From: Apophysomyces variabilis
Lineage: Eukaryota; Mucoromycota; Mucoromycetes; Mucorales; Mucoraceae
DNA: 64,000 nt
Direction: 5' to 3'
Assembly (NCBI GenBank): GCA_002749535.1
Contig: MZZL01000405.1
Span: 1,443,421-1,507,420, forward strand
The translations under genes were made by a program, and so were the position numbers. Shown here one piece after another: positions 22,885 to 33,215 of this stretch. Positions within the stretch are counted from its first letter, which is position 1. Every line of letters starts with the position of its first letter. The notes below the pieces were generated by a model that had not been told where the DNA came from, did no database searches, and saw nothing but the letters and a program-made list of their open reading frames with translations.

Positions 22885-24374
22885 ATGGAAAGTGATACTA
22901 AGGAAATCGGCCTGTATATCGCCTACAGTGCCCTCATGTCTATGGCCATCGGGCCGATCATCACCGGATCCTATGCTTCCCTTCGTGGTCTGAAACGCCC
23001 AGCCAACGCTCCCAAGCCCACCAAAAGTGAATCTCCTCTAGAAGACTCCGATGATGAGGAAGAATCCGTCACTGAAAGTCTTTCTTCCAGCGATGCCTGG
23101 ATGTTCCCTGTCATCGGTTCCGGTGTCCTTTTCTCTCTGTACCTTGTTTTCAAGTTCATGGATAAAAAGTACATCAACTACTTGATCACCGCCTATTTCT
23201 CTATTGTTGGATGCGCGGCCATCACGAAGACAGGCATGATGCTTGCGCGTAAAATCGTGCCCCTGTGTGTTCTGAAACATGTCAGTAAATACAAATTGAC
23301 ATTGACCAAGCAAAGAAAACGTAAGCCCTTCTCACTTTTGTTTCTTCCTCCTAGCATCTCACTGATATTTCTATCCATTGCCTTATTAGATCTTACCCAT
23401 GCCAGTTTTACTGTGATTCATGCTGCCATGCTGGCTACCTCCATCGTCCTTACCGTCTATTACAGCTTGACAAAGAACTGGATTGCATCCAATATCTTTG
23501 GTATTTCCTTCTCGATCAATGCCATTCAACTCTTGTCCCTGGATTCGTTTCAGACTGGCATGATCTTGCTGAGCGGATTGTTCTTCTATGATATTTTCTG
23601 GGTCTTTGGAACGGAGGTCATGGTGAGTGTGGCCAAGAACTTTGACGCCCCCATCAAGGTGATCTGGCCGAGAAACATTATTGGCTTTGTATTGGGTATC
23701 GAAGAGTATGCTCAGGCCTTCACTATGCTTGGATTAGGTGACATTGTGATTCCAGGTAAGCATGCAATTTTCATTACTATGCGACAAGAAGAAAAAGGAG
23801 CAAGGAGAGAGCAAAACGCGTAGTTGGAAATTGTGCTGATCTGGATGTCGTTTCTGTAGGTATCTTTGTTGCTTTGTGCTTGCGTTTTGACCGTCATATG
23901 GCATGGAAACGTAATCCAGTCGGTGATTTCCGATCGACCAAGTTCCCCAAGCCTTACTTCCTCACTTGTGCTATTTTCTATATTGGCGGGTTAGCCACCA
24001 CCATGGCTGTGATGCACATCTTTAATGCTGCACAGCCTGCGCTTCTTTACCTTTCGCCTGCTTGTATTCTATCTGTTTTGCTGACTGCTTTGGTGCGTGG
24101 TGAGCTCAAGGAACTGTTCCAGTACACGACTGAGGAGAAGGAAGACGATAAGAATAAGAAACAAAAGAAGGAGAAGGGAAAGAAAGAGAACAAGGAAAAA
24201 CAGGTTGAGGAGAAGAAGGAGGACAAACAGGAAGAAGACGACATTCATGCCGTCGCATCCGAAACTCAGAAAAACGAGGACGAAGAATATGTTGCTGTTA
24301 CCCCTGTGGAAAACAAGTCTGGAGCTGATTCACCTAAACCCAGCAAAAAGAAGAAAAAGGGCAATAAAAAGTAA
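22885..24374 (+). CDS. SPP: signal peptide peptidase (GxGD intramembrane aspartyl protease)
   Basis: Three exons (22885-23320, 23390-23755, 23860-24374) encode 438 residues. The 69-base first intron has no in-frame stop, so its retention would add 23 residues. Multiple membrane helices carry the catalytic pair: YD in FFYDIFWVFGTEVMV and GxGD in MLGLGDIVIPG. They are followed by the QPALLYL (PAL) motif and an FDRH loop. The SPP subgroup is indicated by YDIFWVFGT and the order of domains; presenilin is excluded by overall similarity to HM13. The enzyme cleaves leftover signal peptides and tail-anchored substrates within the ER membrane. The N-terminal luminal loop is acidic, and a long Lys/Glu-rich cytosolic tail is specific to this protein. 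Confidence 0.93.
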
Positions 24375-24952
24375 ATAAAAAAATGAGTCTCTAGCGCCAA
24401 TAAGAAAAAGCATGCTAAATCCATGTTGATCTGGGAAGGAAGAACGCGTCACTTATTGTCCAGTTCTTCTTTTTGCACGTTCTCCTTTCATTGTCTCCTT
24501 TCCTGCGATTCATTCGGAAAATAAACAAAAACAGAGTGTACAGGAAATACCATGGTTGATCAGCATCTGTTTAGATCCATCTAGTGATTGTCAATATAGA
24601 ATGACCTTACATCTGTACAAGAACGAGGAATAGGGATCGGCATGATTCCATTGCGCTAGACTTTCTCTACTTTATCAATAGAAGCAGAGAAAGAAAAAAA
24701 AGTGTGGCAAAAATGTCCCGGTTCATATCGATTAGAAAAGGAGACGTGATCTGAACGGAAAGCAAACTTGTTCCGAAATAGCAAACGTAGTAAGGTTGTT
24801 TTACTTTTGTTCTGATTTCTTGGTAGAATGATTATCTCTACAGTGTGTTAAAAGAGCATGATTAGGTTCCTGAGGATGTATATTGAAGATGTTTGCTGTT
24901 GCAAGCAAGACAAACAGACTAGATGTAAAAAAAAGTCGGTTATACACCGATG
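24375..24952. other. intergenic, SPP to Brawnin-like gene
   Basis: About 580 bases of AT-rich sequence between convergent genes. I see 3' flank features only. Confidence 0.55.
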
Positions 24953-25300
24953 TTATTGTTGCTGTTGTTGTTGTTGTTGTTGTTGTTGGGTCAAACGTTT
25001 CATTCGTTCCAAGTTTTCCTGTTCTTGTTCCATTTCCTTTAGTCTTTGCTTCGCTTCGGATGCAGCCAACATTTGGTCTAAATTAAGGAAAAACAAGAGT
25101 GAGTCCAGTTTCGTTCATAAGAGACCCTTGGGGTTTTTGGTTCTGAGAGAAAAGGGGGGAGGGAAAGAGAATGGGTGTCATTGTCGGAGAGCCTTTTAAA
25201 GTTACATACAGTAATTGCCTTTGATTAACAAGACTTCAATGCCTGCACCCATGGCAAGACCCGATGCAAATATTTTACCATAAAATCTTGCCACTTGCAT
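24953..25300 (-). CDS. small Brawnin/UQCC6-like membrane protein with poly-Gln tail
   Basis: Two exons (25300-25210 and 25077-24953) in phase encode 71 residues. One hydrophobic helix, KIFASGLAMGAGIEVLLIKG, is followed by a charged helix rich in Glu/Arg/Lys and a terminal Gln run encoded by CAA repeats. The helix closely parallels animal Brawnin/UQCC6 (K-[MI]-FA-S-LAM-AG-EV), a mitochondrial inner-membrane microprotein for complex III assembly. Length and single-pass layout agree. The start at 25300 is preferred because the upstream extension shows no conserved character. The mitochondrial role is inferred. Confidence 0.55.
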
Positions 25301-25464
25301 TTCAGTAAAGAGACAAAAACGGCACCCTTTGGCAAATGTCGACCTCGTTCCCGTTTTTGGGTTTCCGACATACATGTCCTGGGCAACCCTCCGTGACCGT
25401 TGCATTGACAAGGTAACCTAGCAACGTCCCGAATTGTCTGTAAGGCCCCTGCTCTTCTTGAGCC

Positions 25465-26341
25465 AAAAAAAAAAAAAAAAAAAAAAAAAAANNNNNNNNN
25501 NNNNNNNNNNNNNNNNNNNNNNNNNNNNNNNNNNNNNNNNNNNNNNNNNNNNNNNNNNNNNNNNNNNNNNNNNNNNNNNNNNNNNNNNNNNNNNNNNNNN
25601 NNNNNNNNNNNNNNNNNNNNNNNNNNNNNNNNNNNNNNNNNNNNNNNNNNNNNNNNNNNNNNNNNNNNNNNNNNNNNNNNNNNNNNNNNNNNNNNNNNNN
25701 NNNNNNNNNNNNNNNNNNNNNNNNNNNNNNNNNNNNNNNNNNNNNNNNNNNNNNNNNNNNNNNNNNNNNNNNNNNNNNNNNNNNNNNNNNNNNNNNNNNN
25801 NNNNNNNNNNNNNNNNNNNNNNNNNNNNNNNNNNNNNNNNNNNNNNNNNNNNNNNNNNNNNNNNNNNNNNNNNNNNNNNNNNNNNNNNNNNNNNNNNNNN
25901 NNNNNNNNNNNNNNNNNNNNNNNNNNNNNNNNNNNNNNNNNNNNNNNNNNNNNNNNNNNNNNNNNNNNNNNNNNNNNNNNNNNNNNNNNNNNNNNNNNNN
26001 NNNNNNNNNNNNNNNNNNNNNNNNNNNNNNNNNNNNNNNNNNNNNNNNNNNNNNNNNNNNNNNNNNNNNNNNNNNNNNNNNNNNNNNNNNNNNNNNNNNN
26101 NNNNNNNNNNNNNNNNNNNNNNNNNNNNNNNNNNNNNNNNNNNNNNNNNNNNNNNNNNNNNNNNNNNNNNNNNNNNNNNNNNNNNNNNNNNNNNNNNNNN
26201 NNNNNNNNNNNNNNNNNNNNNNNNNNNNNNNNNNNNNNNNNNNNNNNNNNNNNNNNNNNNNNNNNNNNNNNNNNNNNNNNNNNNNNNNNNNNNNNNNNNN
26301 NNNNNNNNNNNNNNNNNNNNNNNNNNNNNTTTTTTTTTTTT
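25465..26341. other. assembly gap (838 N) flanked by poly-A and poly-T
   Basis: 27 A residues run to 25491, N residues fill 25492-26329, and T residues fill 26330-26341. The true sequence and length are unknown. The nearest genes are complete on either side, so nothing can be said about a gene inside the gap. Confidence 0.95.
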
Positions 26342-26363
26342 GCTTTCACTTTTCTTTTTCGGT

Positions 26364-27786
26364 TTACGCTTGGTTTTCTACGGACGACATATACAATTCT
26401 TCCTTGTTACTGCTATATTCAAAACTATCCATGCCTCCTTCGCGACGTTGTTGTTCCCTGTCACGCGCGTCTTGTACTTTTCGGTATTTGTCAGTCTTGA
26501 CGAATTTGGGCACCGAGTCCGACGCCATGAGACGGCAAATATGTTCATCCACACGATCAAACCATTTCAGGATCATCCGAAGACTTTGCGATACGGAAAC
26601 AGCAGAAATCACGATGGTGGGTTTGATCTGGCCCGGGGTATAGGTCGGCACCACCGTCACCATGGAATTGACCAAACGGGCCATTTCCTGCCTTAAGGAG
26701 TGTTCAACATTGAGCTCAGAAGAAGCACCTGGCGCAAGATAGGTTGACCAGATATCGTAAGCATCCTCCAACAAATCTTTTTGGTTTTGAGAAGGAAGTG
26801 CAGGACTCTGGTTGCGGCATTTACGTCGGAGCGTCGAATAATCGATCCAAAAGTCCAGGTTCTCTTCACAAAAGTTAGCCCGTAAGAAATCTTTGAAGAG
26901 TGAGCGAAGCTGAGGATCATCCAAAATAACCTTGAGCCGGGCCGCATTGCTTTCCTTGGGATCCATGGCAGGCACGGTCATGTCCACAGCAGTACTGGAT
27001 GGACGGGACCGGCTACTGGAAGAATGACGCTGCTGTGTGTGGGTCTGCCCTTGTCCACGCTCATCTTCATCCGAGTTAATATTGCTGTTACTAGCAGGTG
27101 GCGCGCTGGAGGGTGGGGGTGGCAGAATGGGTTTTTCATCGTCATCCTCTTCTTCTTCCGCTAATGCTGCTTCACGTTCTACGGCAGTCGTGGTGCTGTT
27201 GGTGATCACAACTGATTCAGGATCCTGTTGCAAGATCTCACGGAGAGTGGTGGGCTGATCATCCCCCTCCCGTATGGATTGGGTTCGTCGAGGCTGTACT
27301 TTCGTATTATTTTCGGTAGAGGTCTTGGCTATGCTTCCTTCGATTTTGTCGGGTTCAGAGACGATTTGTTTGCCTTTGTTGCTAAGGACCAAAATTGTCG
27401 TCTTGGTAGCTCGGACATAGGCATTGGCCACTTGTAATTTATTGTCCTGATACTCAATCCAGCCATATTTAAGGAATTCATTGCAGATCAGCTCGGCCTC
27501 CTCCCGAGAAGAGACGGTACTGTAGTCGATCAACCAGTCACAGCACAGCTGTGAAGGAAAGATGCTACGGAGGTTTTTGATGGATTTGGCCTGGGCTGGT
27601 TTGGATGTCTTGGAAATGGTCAAAAGATAATTGCTCAGCAATTGGACACGAGAATCGCCTGGCATGCCTGAGGACATAGCAAAAGGCGCAGCCGAGGAAG
27701 GGTTAGAAGAGGAGGAACCGGAAGAAACGGAAGAAGAGGATGAGATAGATTTCGGTCGGGAAGAAGAGTTGGTGACAGGTGTGCCG

Positions 27787-27827
<41 letters not shown>

Positions 27828-28529
27828 GCTACCGTTATTTTCCAATTCACCCTCGAGCGGTAAGGAGGTCATCATGACGCGGAAGATCATGGATAGATTT
27901 TGACGTCCCACGGCCAATTGATCGTCGTCAGGGTGCCGCTCCAGTCGTACAAGTTGAATGGGTTCAATGTGGCCGAAACGTTTACGCAGAGATGCCAGAT
28001 CCGCCTCGGTTCGTACGCAGAAGTCTTGGAGAACACAGAGACCTTTTGGGGTTAATTGCCATAATCCCTTGTCGCGGAAGGATCGGCTATTGCTATCCGT
28101 AGCATTCTCCATCAGTCGACAGTTTTGGAATTGTTGACAGAGTGCTTTGGCCATTTCACGGGCCATATTGAATGTGGTAGTGGTCGTGGTGCGCAGTTGT
28201 TTGGACGGATCGTTTGGATCGGTTGTACGGACTGTATGTGAGAAACGCAATGAACCAAGGGCCTGGATGGCATCTTCTGAAGAAAAGGTATGGTTATATG
28301 TGCGAAAAAGGTAACGATGTGTGTCAAGCGGTATTTGTATAATCAATGCGGCAAATAAATCATGGACATCCTTAAATATTCGAAACAACGTTAGAGAAGA
28401 GAATAAAAAGGGTAGGGGGGAGGGTTCCCTGAAGCAGTTCCTTTTTTTCCTTACCTTGAGGTATGGGCGGCCATCAATGGTAAATTTCATCATAGATGTG
28501 TACGCTTGTTGAGACACGTTTGAATTCAT
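26364..28529 (-). CDS. Sst2/FlbA-type RGS protein with DEP domains
   Basis: Two exons (28529-28455 and 28370-26364) give 693 residues. The 84-base intron is stop-free, so naive translation reads through it. A first DEP-like domain lies near the N-terminus (DVHDLFAALIIQIP to about residue 130). A second DEP lies mid-protein (LRSIFPSQLCCDWLIDYSTV, ICNEFLKYGWIEY). A C-terminal RGS box (LRSLFKDFLRANFCEENLDF, WIDYSTLR) starts near residue 515. A 14-residue Asn run and Ser-rich linkers lie between. Such proteins accelerate GTP hydrolysis by G-alpha subunits, and the DEP part tethers them to receptors. In fungi they desensitise pheromone signalling or restrain growth signalling. The RGS and second DEP calls are firm; the first DEP is weaker. 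Confidence 0.9.
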
Positions 28530-29532
28530 ATTCTATATTTTCTGTGATTTGAAGGTTGTGGTTTGATGTTTTCTACTTGTTGTGTGTTTTGTTTTGTTGA
28601 TGATGGTTTTTTATAGCAAAAAGGAAACTGTATAGTTCAATGTTTGTTTGAGATGTGATTGTTTGAAAGGTTGTTTTACAAATGAAAAATAGACGCAAAA
28701 GAAAGGGAAGGAGGAAAACAGAGAAAAAGAAAGGCGTTCAACAAGGACTATATATATAATTTATTTTTAAAGCAGAGAGAATAAGAAAAAAAAAAGAGGA
28801 GAGTGTTACTATCCATGTCAGGGGAAAGGAAGAGGATAAGGTAATTCCCTTTGTGTACACATACTCGGGCGCATACACACGTACACATATACACACAGAG
28901 AGTGGGTCAGTAAGTAAAGTGAGTGAGAAGGTTTAGAAATGGATATGTGTTGCTGTAAGTTGTAATGCGTGCTTGGGGCGCGTGTTGTGTGGGAATAACC
29001 CGTTAGTTTACAACTACAAGATAAGCCATGTGAAGCTGGATAACCATTTATGTGCGAGTTTCCATGGATAAGCAGGAAACTTGGTGATAGATGGGTTACC
29101 AAAGAGTGATCGGACAAGTTGAAAGGAAGGGGGGTTCTGGGGGGAGGAATGAGAAAAGAAAGGAGCACGGATTTCCTTTCTCTATCTCTTCCCTTGCTTT
29201 ATTGGGGGAGGACCTCCTTAACCTGCAGAAACAAACTCGGATAAACGCTTGGACCTTAATCTATTCTATTGTAAAAGGAAATCAACCATTTGACCCCCCT
29301 AACGTCAACATTATGTTACTGCCATCCAACCCTTAGGCCCGATATGTTAGTTCTGAGATCTATCTTACAACCAACATGTTAAGCTAGAATGAGCTACTAC
29401 TACTTCTCTTTCTTGTTATTTACCCACGCGTTCTTCATATTCAAGTTTAAAAGCACCATTAGCTTCTATTTATGTTTGACTTTTTTAATAATAATAATAG
29501 TTTAACAAGGGGTGGGGATTAGCTACACATGA
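28530..29532. other. intergenic, RGS promoter and Ede1 3' flank
   Basis: One kilobase holding the RGS upstream region, a CACA/TACACACA tract near 28,875-28,900 and an (AAT)n tract near 29,487. No gene is supported. Confidence 0.55.
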
Positions 29533-32500
29533 TCATTTACTGGACTGATCGAGCAGAAAGTTTGTCGCTTTCTCTAAATCTTTATCGTAACGTTCGAGAG
29601 CTTCTTTAGCAGCTTGGGCATCAAATCCCATCTTGACTAATTCATCAATCTTCTCCTCTGTTCCCTTCTCTTCGGAGGGTCCTTTGCTTGTTTTCTCATT
29701 CTCCTGCGCAGTTGCTGCTGCAGGCGCCGGTTCGCCAGAGATGAAATTAGAGAACGCATCTTCGAATCCCACTGGCTCCGTCTTCTCCGTTTGCTTATTA
29801 TCTCCTTCATTCGTTGCAGTAGTAGAACCACCGAAAATGGAATCCCATTCATCCTCACCTTTCGCAGATGTGCTGGGTGGAAAGTCAAATCCGCTGAATT
29901 GGTTAGGCCAAGTCGTGCTACTTGGCTTCGTCTCCCTTTTCGGATCATCAAATACTGCATCAAAATCCGCGAACCCGTCCGTGACCACCTTTGCCTCGGT
30001 CAGAGGACCCGAAGCAAATTCTGCATCAAACTCATCTTCTTCGGAAGGCTTATTTGTTTCTTCAGTCCGTGGGATCGACGGTGTCTTGTCAATAACATCC
30101 TTCTTTTCCTCATTTTTCTCTTCCTCTTTCAAAACAGAACGAGGTGGCGGAGGAGCACGAGGCTTCTTGGTCGCTAAAGTAGAGTTGCCCTGCGTTTCGG
30201 ATGCCGACCGATGATGTCTACTCTGTGGAGGAGGAGGAGGAGGGGCTACTCGTGCCGATCGCACAGGTGCTCCATTGCTACCGTTGTTGCTACCAGCAGA
30301 AATCGTGCTTGCCTTGGCGGCATCCGGTGATCCTAGTGGCTCGTTGTTGATCGTCTCAATCGGCTCTTTTGGAGGTTCCTCCTCTTCCGGTTTTGCTGCG
30401 GCCAAATCTCCAAATACCGCATCAAAGTCGCTTAACGTTTCATCCTTCTTCTTGTCCTGTTCTGCATTCGCCTCAGCTTCGGTCATCCTCGGCGAAAAAA
30501 TGTCGTCAAATGCAAATGAGGGACTAGATCCTGGAACTGGAGTTTCTGAAGGGGTCTCGAACGCAACATCAAAAGGTGATTCAGTACCATCATCGGAAGA
30601 CTTCAAGTTCCGGAAAGCATCAAACGGTGACCCGCTGTCTACTTTGGGAAGAGTAGCAGGTGCTGCAGCTGGTGAGAAAACCATGTCAAATGGTGACGAC
30701 GAGGTTTTCTCTTCTTGAGGAGACGTTGTCTCAGTTTCATCGGTCTCCTTGACGTCCAGATTTTGTTCCACTTTGAAGTCTGCTAAGTCTCGCTTGGCTT
30801 GTTCACGATCTTGTTCTGATGCTGTTACTTGACGTCTGTTGATATTAACCATCATATCTTGCTGTTTGACCTGTGCACGAAGTCTTTCCAGCTCAGCTGT
30901 CAATTGTGCAGTTTCCTCCTGAATCTCGTGTACTCGTCGTCGTGACCGCTCACTCTCCAGTCGCCCTTCTTCCAACTTTTGCTTAAGTTGTGTAATCTCA
31001 TTCTGTGTTTCCGTAAGCTGTTGCTGAGCAGCCTCGTGCTCAAGGCGTAACTGATTCCAAATCGGTTCTTCCGCACGCAGCACTTCTTGCAACTCCACTA
31101 ACGCTTTGCTCTCCGCCTCATGAGCCATCCTAGCTTGCACAGTCTGTGCCTGCAATTCCTCTTTTTGTCGAGCAAGTTGTTCCAATGACTGTTCAACTGT
31201 TGCCTTCTGCTCCTTGATATCCAGGGTTGCTTGCTTTAGGGAAGCAATCTGATTATGTAATTGATTCACTTCGTTCGTCTCTTTCGTCAATTGCTCGTTA
31301 TTTCCGAAATCACCCAATAAGTCTACGTCGTTTGCTAGACAAATATGAAAACTTTCAAGATTATCTCGCACAGAGAGAGTTTTCGTACTTACCCCTGTGC
31401 GTGGATGGACTTTGTGCGACTGTTGGCTCTCGTTGAAGTATAGCAGGACCTGCTGCTGGACTGCCCATGAATGGAACGCGAGGACTTGGTGGGATAAGGG
31501 TAGAGGAAAGCGTCTGTGGTAATGGTTCTCCTCGGAGACGCTTATGAATAAGATGCATCGCAACGGCAAACTCGTCTCTTGTTAATCGTCCACATTGTTG
31601 GGTATCGGCTAAGTCCCAAACTTGAGCCAACTCGGCGTCAGGCAAGCGTGAATTTTTAAAGAACTCAACAGCCTCTCTGCCTTGAATGAATCCAACACGT
31701 CGTATATCGATTTTGTCAAAGAACACGTCATACTGCGCCTTTTCTTGCGCAGTAACATCCCATTGTCTGGGTTCTTTTGCTGTTGCGGCTGAGGAGAACG
31801 CCATGTTCCCCAGAGAATCGATGGCTTGTGCCCGTTGCGGTGGAGTCGCTACCATATTATTCATCTGTCTCGGTGTTGCAGCAAATGATTGAATAGGTGA
31901 AGCTACCAAGCGATCGGTACTCATTTGACGCAATACAGGTGACTGAACATTTCCAGCAGCTGCAGCGTAAACGTGAGCTGGTAACTGGGATGGCAAAGTT
32001 GTAAGCGATCGCTCCATTAATTTCGCTACATAATGCATAGCAATAATGAATTCTGTCTGGTTTAAATTTCCCGACTTTCGCACATCGGCAAGATTCCTGG
32101 GGCGCGCACAGTGAATTATTTTTCTTGTGGATGGAAAATTTGCTCGTGCTCGTCTTACCATATGTCTCCCAAAGTCTTGGCGGGTAACCTGGATTTTAAA
32201 AGTATATTTCTTGCAGCATCTCCTTCAATCACGCCGTTGACAGGGTTATTTGCTCGGAAAATAGCAATGTATTTCTCGCGCTCTGCAGGTTTAATTGTAT
32301 CTGCCATTGTGTTCCGTTGCATAACTGGACTAGATGCATCCAATCTGATACCTTCAAATTGTGGCAAAGGTACAGCTATCCAACTTATTTGTCGGTCAAA
32401 CGTTCTATGGACGCAGATGCTCGAAACTTACAAGTCGCCAGAATAGGATCGACAGCATCTTGACCATGCTGGGCACATGCGATGAGTTTCAATGCAATAG

Positions 32501-32774
32501 AAAATGTCTCGGGCGTTAGATAACCAAGGTTTTCTCTGTCAGCTGTTTCCCATATCTATGCATGTATTAGCCTACAGAAGACGTCAGACGAGTAAAAGAC
32601 ACTTGCATCTGATAGTATTTCGTTGGGCACTCCCGATTTTGCAAAGAAGGCCACAGCTTCCTGGCCATTGACAATACCAGGAGTATTCCCAGCGGCGCTG
32701 TTAAATAACAGGCCATAGGCTTGTACTTCCTGTGGAGTAAGATAGGATTCCCAACTTGTTGAGGAAGTGGACAT
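29533..32774 (-). CDS. EDE1: Ede1/Eps15-type EH-domain endocytic scaffold with UBA domain
   Basis: Five exons (32774-32607, 32555-32432, 32375-32159, 32096-31393, 31334-29533) in phase give 1004 residues. Three EH domains are visible from YLTPQEVQAYGLLF, from IKPAEREKYIAIF with DIWNLADVRKSGNLN, and from VTAQEKAQYDVFFDKID with VWDLADTQQCGRL. A long coiled coil follows (NEVNQLHNQIASLKQATLD to about residue 560), then Asp-Phe-rich and Pro-rich stretches. A C-terminal UBA domain ends the protein (IDELVKMGFDAQAAKEALER). Ede1 is an early clathrin-site organiser that binds NPF motifs and ubiquitin at the plasma membrane. Intron 1 uses a GC donor (GAT|GCAAGT). Confidence 0.93.
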
Positions 32775-33215
32775 GAAAAGGTATGCGATGAGTTTCGGTA
32801 TCGAAAAGAAGTTACGACTCCTAAACCATTGCAGTGTCGCTTTTTGCTTCTAGCGGAGCTTCTCTAGGCTCCACTCAATATGCTTACTTCCCATTATGAT
32901 TGGTGCGGGCCACTATTTATCCGTTTCCATTGCGGTACAGTACCTGCCAAACGAAAAAGCACGATTCATTGTCTTCCTTGTGAAACCCCGGCTCCCAAAA
33001 CAGATGGTAACACATCACTTCCAAAAGGCTTATATGCAAGGAAGCGCGGGCTACATGGAAAAATATTGCACAAGCAAGAAAAACAGACCAATAGCCAAAC
33101 GAGCAAGTGATATACTCTTTAATGCCTTTTTAGTACGCAGAAATACCACTAGAAGATGTTTACAAAGTTAAAATGCGATCAAGTCAAAAGAAAAGAATAC
33201 TATGCCATTATTTAA
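32775..33215. other. intergenic, Ede1 promoter side
   Basis: About 440 bases with no conserved motif. Plus-strand frames here lack any family signature. Confidence 0.5.

Noticed and set aside
25225..26696. Long frames on both strands through the N run
   Set aside because: They consist mainly of unknown residues across the assembly gap and join unrelated flanks.
29633..30718. Long plus-strand frames opposite Ede1
   Set aside because: They are antisense shadows of the Ede1 coding exon, whose EH and UBA domains fix the true frame.
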